A DNA stretch of 6,749 nt, taken from the NCBI GenBank assembly GCA_947166335.1, contig CAMVDS010000030.1, forward strand, positions 1 through 6,749, given 5' to 3'. The notes below the pieces were generated by a model. The model ran no database searches and was not told the DNA's origin. It saw nothing but the letters and a program-made list of their open reading frames with translations. Made by a program: the position numbers and the translations under genes. This DNA is from an uncultured Mollicutes bacterium (GTDB taxonomy: Bacteria > Bacillota_I > Bacilli_A > Acholeplasmatales > JAEDCM01). Position 1 is the first letter of the stretch. Every line of letters starts with the position of its first letter. Below are positions 1 to 4,780 of the stretch, in pieces.

Positions 1-1582
1 CTTAGTAAACGAAGGAATGCGTACAGAAGAAGAAGCAGTACTAATGATAGATCCAAGAAACCTAGATACATTATTACACCCACAATTTGATGCAGAAGCA
101 TTAAAAAACGGAAAAGTAATGGGTAAAGGACTAGGAGCTTCCCCTGGAGCAGCCTATGGTAAAATAGTATTTACAGCAGAAGATGCTGAAAGAGAAGGCA
201 TAGGTGGAAAAGGAGAAAAAGTAGTACTAGTAAGACTAGAAACATCTCCTGAAGACATAACTGGTATGAAAGCAGCCCAAGGAATCTTAACAGTTCGTGG
301 TGGTATGACATCACATGCAGCAGTAGTAGCTCGTGGAATGGGTACTTGCTGTGTATCAGGTTGTGGAGACATTCAAATGAATGAGGCTAAAAAAGAATTC
401 ACTTTAGGTGGAAAAACATATCACGAAGGAGATATAATCTCAATAGATGGTTCTACAGGAAACATCTATGATGGAGAAATCAAGACAGTAGATGCAACTA
501 TAGCAGGAGAATTTGGACGTGTTATGGAATGGGCAGATAAATATAGACGTCTTGGAGTAAGAACAAACGCAGACACACCAAAAGATACAAAAAAAGCTAT
601 AGAATTAGGAGCAGAAGGAATAGGACTTTGTAGAACAGAACATATGTTCTTTGATGAAGAAAGAATCTTTAACATAAGAAAAATGATTCTATCAAATACA
701 AAAGAAGAAAGAGAAGAAGCTTTAAATAAATTAATACCATATCAAAAAGGTGACTTTAAAGCTATGTATAAAGAATTAAAAGGATTACCTATGACAGTAA
801 GATATCTAGATCCACCACTACATGAATTCCTACCAAAAGAAGAAAAAGATATCAAAGCATTAGCTAAAGATATGGGAGTAACAGTAGAACAATTACAAGC
901 AAAATGTGATGAATTACACGAATTTAACCCTATGATGGGCCATCGTGGATGTAGATTAGCAGTTACATACCCAGAAATAGCTAAAATGCAAACAAGAGCC
1001 CTAATGGAAGCAGCTATTGAAGTAGAAAAAGAAGAAGGATACACAATAGTACCAGAAATAATGATTCCATTAGTAGGAGAAGTAAAAGAATTAAAATTCG
1101 TAAAAGACGTAGTAATAGAAACAGCAGAAGAAGTTAAGAAAGAAAATAACTCTAATATGGAATATCATATTGGAACAATGATAGAAATACCAAGAGCAGC
1201 AATAACTGCAGATGAAATAGCAAAAGAAGCAGAATTCTTCTCATTTGGAACAAATGATTTAACACAAATGACATTTGGTTTCTCAAGAGATGATGCTGGA
1301 AAATTCTTAAATTCATATTATGAAAACAAAATATATGAACAAGATCCATTTGCAAAACTAGACCAAAAAGGTGTAGGACAATTAATTAAAATAGCTGCTG
1401 AAAAAGGTAAATCAGTAAGAAAAAACATCAAATTAGGAGTATGTGGCGAACATGGAGGAGACCCACAATCAGTAGAATTCTTCCATAATGCAGGATTAAC
1501 ATACGTATCATGTTCTCCATTTAGAGTACCTATTGCTAGATTAGCTGCTGCCCAAGCTGCAATCAAAGCAAAAAACAATTAA
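1..1582 (+). CDS. ppdK: Pyruvate, phosphate dikinase, C-terminal part (5' truncated by window edge)
   Basis: Converts PEP, AMP and PPi to pyruvate, ATP and Pi, or the reverse, in the cytoplasm; in anaerobes it often serves PPi-dependent glycolysis. The frame is open to the left edge (first full codon at base 2), so the ATG at base 17 is internal and about 350 N-terminal residues (the ATP-grasp nucleotide-binding part) lie outside. What is visible is the phosphohistidine swivel domain with GGMTSHAAVVARG (catalytic His codon 314-316) and the PEP/pyruvate TIM barrel: GLCRTEHMFF (Arg codon 632-634), RYLDPPLHEF, GTMIEIPRAA, SFGTNDLTQ and GVCGEHGGDP (Cys codon 1442-1444). The His-to-Cys spacing of 376 residues equals that of His455 and Cys831 in the Clostridium symbiosum enzyme, as I recall it, so this part appears free of indels. 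It ends at TAA 1580-1582, just before a terminator. Confidence 0.97.
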   Translation, partial: LVNEGMRTEEEAVLMIDPRNLDTLLHPQFDAEALKNGKVMGKGLGASPGAAYGKIVFTAEDAEREGIGGKGEKVVLVRLETSPEDITGMKAAQGILTVRGGMTSHAAVVARGMGTCCVSGCGDIQMNEAKKEFTLGGKTYHEGDIISIDGSTGNIYDGEIKTVDATIAGEFGRVMEWADKYRRLGVRTNADTPKDTKKAIELGAEGIGLCRTEHMFFDEERIFNIRKMILSNTKEEREEALNKLIPYQKGDFKAMYKELKGLPMTVRYLDPPLHEFLPKEEKDIKALAKDMGVTVEQLQAKCDELHEFNPMMGHRGCRLAVTYPEIAKMQTRALMEAAIEVEKEEGYTIVPEIMIPLVGEVKELKFVKDVVIETAEEVKKENNSNMEYHIGTMIEIPRAAITADEIAKEAEFFSFGTNDLTQMTFGFSRDDAGKFLNSYYENKIYEQDPFAKLDQKGVGQLIKIAAEKGKSVRKNIKLGVCGEHGGDPQSVEFFHNAGLTYVSCSPFRVPIARLAAAQAAIKAKNN

Positions 1583-1588
1583 TTATAA

Positions 1589-1630
1589 AAGCATAAGAGA
1601 CTAGATAAAACTAGTCTTTTTTATATGCTT
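1589..1630 (+). terminator. Nested rho-independent terminator after ppdK
   Basis: The inner hairpin is AGACTAG (1598-1604), loop ATAAAA, CTAGTCT (1611-1617), running into a T-run to 1622. An outer stem, AAGCATA (1589-1595) with TATGCTT (1624-1630), encloses it and is perfectly complementary. It starts 7 bases after the ppdK stop codon. The outer stem's right arm overlaps the first base pairs of the 26-bp palindrome at 1627. Confidence 0.85.
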
Positions 1631-1652
1631 ATAAAATAGTAATTTTACGAAC
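1627..1652. repeat. 26-bp palindromic element, copy 1 (left arm decayed)
   Basis: This copy matches the element at 4666-4691 at 20 of 26 positions by eye, including the core AAAATAGTAAT and the right arm CGAAC. The left arm reads GCTTAT where the intact copy has GTTCGG, so its dyad symmetry is largely lost. It lies between the ppdK terminator and the promoter of the transglutaminase-like gene. Confidence 0.5.
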
Positions 1653-1690
1653 AAAAGATTTATAAAATAGGATTAAAGAATTATTATTTA

Positions 1691-1699
1691 TGTTATAAT
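1691..1699 (+). promoter_or_regulatory. Extended -10 promoter of the transglutaminase-like gene
   Basis: TGTTATAAT is an exact extended -10 element (TGn plus TATAAT). No good -35 hexamer is seen at 16-18 bp spacing (GATTAA at 1671), which is tolerable for an extended -10. The Shine-Dalgarno GGAG at 1711 follows closely, so the predicted leader is very short. Confidence 0.65.
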
Positions 1700-1725
1700 A
1701 ATATTATTATGGAGATGAAATAATA

Positions 1726-2808
1726 ATGGACAAAGATGCATTTATAAATTTTGTTAAACGTATATTAAATATTCCAGAAAGTGAAAAAATAGTACACGAT
1801 GATTTGGAAAGATTATTAACGGGACTAGGTTTTACTATTGATTTAGAAGATAAAGATGATTTAGAGCTTTCTAAAAAGCTTTTAAATTATAACGTTATGT
1901 TATATATTAAACACGCAAAATTTAATAGTATTGAAGATATTTTTAATTTAGAACTAGTAAAACATATTACTTGTGGAGAAATAATATTTGAAAATTGTAG
2001 TATTGGATCTAAAACAACAAGTAGAATAGGACTTTATAAAGATAATAGACAAACTATAATTGATATATATGATATAGATGATTTACAATTCGTCATCAAT
2101 ACTATACCTAATAAAGATAATTATAAATTCAAATTAAATATGACAGCAATTACATATAAATGGGAAAAGTATGCTAAACTAAATGTTGTTTCCTATGAGG
2201 AATTAGTCGAAGTGTACAAGGTTTATAACTATTTTAAAAATAATTTTAATAACTCAAATTGGAATGATTTGGATAAAATATTAATTGCAGGAATGTTTTT
2301 GTCTATTAACACAGAGTACGATTTTGAAAATAGTGAAAACGAATATAAAATCTTAGCCCAAAAAAGTATATATGGATGTTTAATAAACGGGTTAACAAGA
2401 TGTGTTGGATATTCTAGTGGATATATGTTATTACTAAAAGCAATGGGGATTGAATGTCGTTATGTAGGCTCTGGTGGGCATGCGTGGATTCAAGTCAAAA
2501 TAGAAAATAATTGGTATAATATTGATATTACAAATTTAAAATCATTTTTTCTATTCGGAGATTTACAGCATGAAAAATTTGCTTTAACAAGTAACAAAAC
2601 ATATTTTAATCATTGGAAAGAATGTGGTGATGAAGAAATAACAGAAAGTGCAGCTGATAAAAGAAGATTGATGATGTCTTCAGAAGATTTTGATAGAAAA
2701 ACACTATATAATCATCTGGAATCAATCAGAAATACTATTGGAGATTATTTCCATACATTTTCTACTGATAAATCTACGGACATAGATAATATAACTGTTC
2801 ATAAATGA
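1726..2808 (+). CDS. Transglutaminase-like (papain-fold) protein, cytoplasmic, unknown substrate
   Basis: A 360-residue protein. Residues about 215-270 form a transglutaminase-like core with the expected triad order: Cys226 in GLTRCVGYSSGYMLLLKAMG, His252 in GSGGHAWIQV and Asp267 in WYNIDITN. The pattern of Cys at a helix start, then GxxHAW, then WYxxD is typical of microbial transglutaminase-like cysteine peptidases and amidases. Residues 1-200 match no domain I can name; they are rich in Asp, Asn, Lys and Ile. The last 80 residues are polar and also unassigned. No signal peptide or membrane segment is seen, so it is probably cytoplasmic. It has its own promoter and GGAG ribosome site (1711), with ATG at 1726 chosen on that spacing. 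It stands alone between ppdK and the CMD/cupin pair. The fold is likely; the reaction (peptidase, amidase or cross-linking) cannot be told. Confidence 0.85.
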   Translation: MDKDAFINFVKRILNIPESEKIVHDDLERLLTGLGFTIDLEDKDDLELSKKLLNYNVMLYIKHAKFNSIEDIFNLELVKHITCGEIIFENCSIGSKTTSRIGLYKDNRQTIIDIYDIDDLQFVINTIPNKDNYKFKLNMTAITYKWEKYAKLNVVSYEELVEVYKVYNYFKNNFNNSNWNDLDKILIAGMFLSINTEYDFENSENEYKILAQKSIYGCLINGLTRCVGYSSGYMLLLKAMGIECRYVGSGGHAWIQVKIENNWYNIDITNLKSFFLFGDLQHEKFALTSNKTYFNHWKECGDEEITESAADKRRLMMSSEDFDRKTLYNHLESIRNTIGDYFHTFSTDKSTDIDNITVHK

Positions 2809-2964
2809 TGAGAACAAAATTCAAGAAATAATAACTTAGTTTTATGATAAATTTCTATCCCCCCCTGTAGCCGTAGTCTCCAAAATATGAAGATTAATAT
2901 TCCAAAATTTATTGATAGTTTAGATTACAATTATTGGAAGTAATAAATTACAATTTATCGTTTA

Positions 2965-2990
2965 GTTCGCAAGATTAAGATATTAGGAAC
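2965..2990. repeat. 26-bp palindromic element, copy 2
   Basis: Imperfect inverted repeat with outer GTTC (2965-2968) and GAAC (2987-2990). It shares the 15-mer AAGATTAAGATATTA (2971-2985) with copy 3 at 3787-3801. The arm pattern is TCGnAAnAT, 4 bases, ATnTTn-GA. Its right end is the left arm of the adjoining terminator hairpin. Confidence 0.6.
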
Positions 2991-3006
2991 GAAAGTTCCT
3001 TTTTTT
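2985..3006 (+). terminator. GAAA-loop terminator hairpin upstream of the CMD gene
   Basis: AGGAAC (2985-2990), GAAA loop, GTTCCT (2995-3000), with T's to 3006: a compact intrinsic terminator. It would end transcription from the transglutaminase-like gene 176 bases upstream. Its inner sequence GAAC-N4-GTTC also resembles a Gram-positive LexA (DinR) box, and it lies where the -35 of the next promoter should be. Confidence 0.75.
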
Positions 3007-3007
3007 A

Positions 3008-3016
3008 TGGTATAAT
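3008..3016 (+). promoter_or_regulatory. Extended -10 promoter of the CMD-cupin pair
   Basis: TGGTATAAT is an exact extended -10 (TGn plus TATAAT at 3011-3016). The -35 region falls inside the preceding hairpin and has no recognisable hexamer. The Shine-Dalgarno AGGAGG at 3031-3036 lies 5 bases before the ATG at 3042. Confidence 0.65.
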
Positions 3017-3041
3017 ACTAGTTGAAAGTTAGGAGGAAAAT

Positions 3042-3359
3042 ATGAAAAAACAAACTGCAGGTAGAGATAATTTAGGCAATCTAGCACCTAAATTTGCAGA
3101 ATTAAATGATGATGTATTATTTGGGGAAGTATGGTCAAGAGAAGATAAGTTATCTTTAAGAGATAGGTCAATGATTACAATAAGTGCATTAATGGCACAA
3201 GGCTTATACCCTCAAGTAAAAGCACATTTAATTTTAGGAAAAGAACATGGATTAAAAAAAGAAGAAGTAGTAGAAATTGTTACACAATTAGCATTTTACT
3301 GTGGTTGGCCTAAAGCATGGAGTGTATTCCCATTAATAGAGGAGGTATATAATGACTAA
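3042..3359 (+). CDS. Carboxymuconolactone decarboxylase (CMD/AhpD-like) family protein
   Basis: A 105-residue single-domain protein of the CMD family, an all-helical fold that usually assembles as a hexamer. Recognisable parts are LSLRDRSMITISALMAQG (38-54), the helix with VKAHLILGKEHGLKKEE (59-75) and the C-terminal TQLAFYCGWPKAWS (81-94). There is no CxxC pair, so it is not an AhpD peroxidase; a lone Cys87 replaces the usual small residue in the Y-A-GWP motif. True gamma-carboxymuconolactone decarboxylase activity should not be assumed, because most short members like this have no assigned reaction. AGGAGG lies 5 bases upstream of the ATG. The last 8 bases overlap the cupin gene, so the two are translationally coupled and probably act together; similar CMD and cupin domains are also found fused in one protein in other bacteria (family knowledge). 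Confidence 0.9.
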   Translation: MKKQTAGRDNLGNLAPKFAELNDDVLFGEVWSREDKLSLRDRSMITISALMAQGLYPQVKAHLILGKEHGLKKEEVVEIVTQLAFYCGWPKAWSVFPLIEEVYND

Positions 3360-3777
3360 AGAAGAATTTGATAAGATTAATGTATTTGGAATAGGAGAAC
3401 CTAATGTTAATTTTGCACAATATTTTATTGGAAATAGTTATTTAAATCCTCTTGCAATAGACAATGAAGTAAAATTAAGTATATTTAATGTTACATTTGA
3501 GCCGGGTTGTAGAAATAATTGGCATATACATCATTCTACAAATGGTGGAGGCCAAATATTAATCTGTACTGCTGGAGAAGGATGGTATCAGGAAGAAGGT
3601 AAAGAAGCAATTAGTTTAACGCCAGGAAAAGTAATTCAAATACCAGCAAATGTTAAACATTGGCATGGAGCTAAAAAGGATTCATGGTTTAGTCATATTG
3701 CAGTAGAAGTACCTGGAGAAAACACTTCAAATGAATGGTGTGAACCAGTTACTGATGATATTTATAAAAATCTATAG
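3352..3777 (+). CDS. Small single-domain cupin, partner of the CMD protein
   Basis: A 141-residue cytoplasmic beta-barrel protein. Cupin motif 1 is visible as G52-x5-H58-x-H60-x7-Q68-x6-G75, with Gln in place of the usual Glu. Motif 2 is G92-x5-P98-x4-H103, followed by W104 and H105. His58, His60, Gln68 and His103 are the expected metal ligands, so a divalent-metal enzyme or sensor is plausible; the substrate is unknown. Its ribosome site (GGAGG, 3341-3345) lies inside the CMD reading frame and its ATG overlaps the last 8 bases of that gene, which indicates coupled translation. The C-terminal EWCEPVTDDIYKNL is typical of CMD-associated cupins. No terminator hairpin is evident after the stop; the next 26-bp palindrome begins 3 bases later. 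Confidence 0.9.
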   Translation: MTKEEFDKINVFGIGEPNVNFAQYFIGNSYLNPLAIDNEVKLSIFNVTFEPGCRNNWHIHHSTNGGGQILICTAGEGWYQEEGKEAISLTPGKVIQIPANVKHWHGAKKDSWFSHIAVEVPGENTSNEWCEPVTDDIYKNL

Positions 3778-3780
3778 AAT

Positions 3781-3806
3781 AATCGGAAGATTAAGATATT
3801 ACGATT
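3781..3806. repeat. 26-bp palindromic element, copy 3
   Basis: The arms are AATCGGAA (3781-3788) and TTACGATT (3799-3806), matching in 7 of 8 positions as an inverted repeat. It shares the 15-mer AAGATTAAGATATTA with copy 2. Its right edge overlaps the TTAACA -35 hexamer of the promoter that follows, an operator-like position. Confidence 0.6.
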
Positions 3807-3834
3807 AACAAAATAATAATAATTATGTTATAAT
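3805..3834 (+). promoter_or_regulatory. Strong consensus-like promoter with no intact gene behind it
   Basis: -35 TTAACA (3805-3810), 18-bp spacer and extended -10 TGTTATAAT (3826-3834). This is the best sigma-A-type promoter in the window, yet the transcript starting near 3841 meets only gene debris and a terminator at 3941-3965. Confidence 0.65.
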
Positions 3835-3874
3835 AATGTAGATAAGTTAATTTAGTTAAATGGTTTTGCATCCC

Positions 3875-3920
3875 AAACTAAGCAGTGGCACAAGCTGCAA
3901 TTAAGGCGAATCAAAAATAG
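3875..3920 (+). pseudogene. Remnant of a second ppdK 3' end
   Basis: Bases 3882-3920 read AVAQAAIKANQK then TAG, closely matching the C-terminus of the ppdK gene in this window (AAAQAAIKAKNN). Seven consecutive residues, AQAAIKA, are identical, while several third codon positions differ (ATT/ATC, AAG/AAA, GCG/GCA). That is the pattern of a diverged coding copy rather than a recent duplication. Upstream, CCC AAA CTA could be the decayed end of an IARL motif, with one extra base before GCA; in the AVAQ frame a TAA at 3879-3881 closes the reading immediately. Nothing further upstream resembles ppdK. Like the intact gene, the remnant is followed by a terminator. Confidence 0.55.
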
Positions 3921-3921
3921 G

Positions 3922-3933
3922 ACGTTTAAACGT
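3922..3933. repeat. 12-bp perfect palindrome
   Basis: ACGTTTAAACGT is a perfect dyad located 2 bases after the stop of the ppdK remnant and 8 bases before the terminator stem. It is too short and lacks a loop for a stable RNA hairpin; it could be a protein site or chance. Confidence 0.35.
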
Positions 3934-3940
3934 ACCAATC

Positions 3941-3965
3941 AAAAGAGTAGAAATACTCTTTTTTT
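3941..3965 (+). terminator. Strong rho-independent terminator
   Basis: AAAAGAGTA (3941-3949), GAAA tetraloop, TACTCTTTT (3954-3962), T-run to 3965. It was probably the original terminator of the gene whose 3' end remains at 3882-3920. Confidence 0.85.
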
Positions 3966-4023
3966 GTTGTATTTAAAAGGATTTTTAAAGAATATAAAAA
4001 TAGATATAAAAAATAAAATAATA

Positions 4024-4105
4024 GGAAAAGAGGTGGTTCTAAATGGCATAGTATAGTGACAATAAAACTCGGGTGGCATTTCTTGTAGTCCAAATATGGA
4101 GAGCA
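4024..4105 (+). other. Decayed leader-like debris: T-box-like core and a Met-Ala-stop start site
   Basis: Within the 3778-4190 gap, bases 3966-4023 are plain A/T-rich sequence in which I see nothing. A GAGGTGG ribosome-site match (4030-4036) then precedes ATG GCA TAG (4043-4051), a start codon followed by a stop after two codons. Further on, GGGTGGCA (4071-4078) resembles the first half of the T-box core, but the ACCGCG half is absent (TTTCT instead). A small stem TCCA-AATA-TGGA (4089-4100) sits where a T-box leader's terminator stem would be. No stem I or specifier loop is recognisable. At best this is a degenerate T-box fragment; it may be chance. Confidence 0.25.
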
Positions 4106-4128
4106 AAATTAAAAAGAATAAAAAGGGA

Positions 4129-4157
4129 TTGACTAGTATTAAGTACTAGTTTTTTTA
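4129..4157 (+). terminator. Terminator hairpin upstream of the HTH gene
   Basis: ACTAGTA (4132-4138), loop TTAAG, TACTAGT (4144-4150), then a T-run to 4156. It ends 34 bases before the HTH start codon. It may be constitutive or the terminator of a former regulated leader, since the T-box-like debris lies just upstream. Confidence 0.75.
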
Positions 4158-4190
4158 TTGGAATAAAAAAATAAGATAGGAGGTATATTT

Positions 4191-4658
4191 ATGAAAAATT
4201 ATTTTTTTAAACATGAATTGGAGAATCTTAGTCAAGGAGGAAGACTAAAATTTGTAAGGGAGCTTAGATATATGTCTAAGCCAAATGTAGCAGAATTTTT
4301 AGAGTTAGGAGGTGAAAAGCCAACAGATAGCATAGATAAATATGAAAGAAATGCTAGAGAACCACAACCAGAAAGATTAGAAAATTTAGCAGAATTATTT
4401 GATGTAAGTAATTATGCAATAAGAAAGTATAATTTTGTAGACCCAAATGAAGTTATTTATTACCATATGTGGGAAGAAGAACTATGTCCTTATAGTGAAT
4501 ATATCTTCGATAAAGATGCTATGAAAAAGACATACTACAATGAGGATATTATAAGAGGATTAGAAGAATGGGGAGAAATGAGAGAAAGAAGAATGAAAGG
4601 TGAAATATCAGATCAAGAATATATTGAATGGAAATTAAACTATAATCTATATAGCTAA
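4191..4658 (+). CDS. XRE-type helix-turn-helix DNA-binding protein with a Firmicutes-type C-terminal tail
   Basis: A 155-residue cytoplasmic protein. Residues about 16-82 look like an XRE/Cro-C1-type helix-turn-helix: GGRLKFVRELR, then AEFLELGG, then DSIDKYERNAREPQPERLENLAELFDVS. The SIDKYERNxRxP segment corresponds to the end of the recognition helix and the loop after it. The linker between the first helices is unusual for XRE (MSKPNVAEFL rather than LTQxxLA). The C-terminal part (about 84-155) carries EEWGEMRERRMKGEISDQEYIEWK, a tail often found on small regulators of this kind in Firmicutes. No sensor domain, signal peptide or membrane segment is seen. AGGAGGT (4178-4184) supports the start at 4191. 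A promoter is not clear, because a terminator lies immediately upstream. It is followed by its own terminator, so it is probably monocistronic. Its target is unknown; the 26-bp palindromes nearby are untested candidates. Confidence 0.8.
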   Translation: MKNYFFKHELENLSQGGRLKFVRELRYMSKPNVAEFLELGGEKPTDSIDKYERNAREPQPERLENLAELFDVSNYAIRKYNFVDPNEVIYYHMWEEELCPYSEYIFDKDAMKKTYYNEDIIRGLEEWGEMRERRMKGEISDQEYIEWKLNYNLYS

Positions 4659-4663
4659 TTCTC

Positions 4664-4693
4664 TTGTTCGGAAAATAGTAATATTCCGAACAA
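4664..4693. repeat. Palindromic element, copy 4 (most intact; extended arms)
   Basis: Perfect 10-bp arms TTGTTCGGAA (4664-4673) and TTCCGAACAA (4684-4693) around a 10-bp A/T-rich spacer. The inner 26 bp (4666-4691) follow the same pattern as copies 1-3. Its right end shares two bases with the terminator stem at 4692. Confidence 0.75.
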
Positions 4694-4720
4694 AGATGGA
4701 AAAAATTCTATCTTTTTTTT
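4692..4720 (+). terminator. Rho-independent terminator after the HTH gene
   Basis: AAAGATGGAA (4692-4701), loop AAAA, TTCTATCTTT (4706-4715), one G-T wobble, and a run of T's from 4713 to 4720. It begins 34 bases after the HTH stop codon and insulates the csoR promoter. Confidence 0.85.
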
Positions 4721-4736
4721 AATTTTATAGTACAAG

Positions 4737-4757
4737 ACCCCCTAGGGGTGGTATAAT
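4737..4757 (+). promoter_or_regulatory. csoR promoter with an embedded CsoR-type operator
   Basis: The -10 TATAAT lies at 4752-4757, with only a weak -35 (AGTACA at 4729-4734, 17-bp spacing). Immediately upstream, inside the spacer, is the perfect GC-rich dyad CCCCTAGGGG (4739-4748) within an A/T-rich background. CsoR-family operators are typically a short run of C's facing a run of G's, flanked by A/T, overlapping the promoter. The position fits autorepression of the csoR operon. TAGTAC occurs on both sides of the promoter (4728 and 4757). Confidence 0.7.
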
Positions 4758-4780
4758 AGTACTTATGGAGATGAATTAAT

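Larger units (their letters stand above)
3841..3965 (+). ncRNA. Possible ~125-nt RNA between a promoter and a terminator
   Basis: The stretch is framed by the consensus-like promoter at 3805-3834 and the terminator at 3941-3965, and holds no credible ORF. Local complementarity includes TTGCA (3866-3870) with TGCAA (3896-3900), alternatively GCAG (3882-3885) with CTGC (3895-3898). It could be a small RNA, or just a dead transcript left when a gene was lost. No RNA family is recognised. Confidence 0.25.

Noticed and set aside
154..1578. Several reverse-strand open frames of 67-100 codons across ppdK
   Set aside because: They lie wholly inside a well-conserved enzyme gene, have no ribosome sites and encode low-complexity Leu/Ser-rich sequence; they are shadows.
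2887..2943. 18-codon ORF starting MKINIPKF in the gap before the CMD gene
   Set aside because: No Shine-Dalgarno or promoter, no recognisable motif, and length expected by chance in A/T-rich DNA.
3860..3904. 14-codon ORF starting at ATG 3860 over the ppdK remnant
   Set aside because: No ribosome site, and the adjacent frame holds the clear PPDK-like reading instead.
4129..4160. TTGACT at 4129 as a -35 box for the HTH gene
   Set aside because: It is part of the terminator stem and no -10 hexamer lies at 16-18 bp; the T-run occupies that position.
1726..4658. Integrated mobile element with ppdK 3' end as attachment site
   Set aside because: The two ppdK tails share only an 11-base identical run with scattered synonymous differences, and there is no integrase; a diverged gene remnant explains it better.
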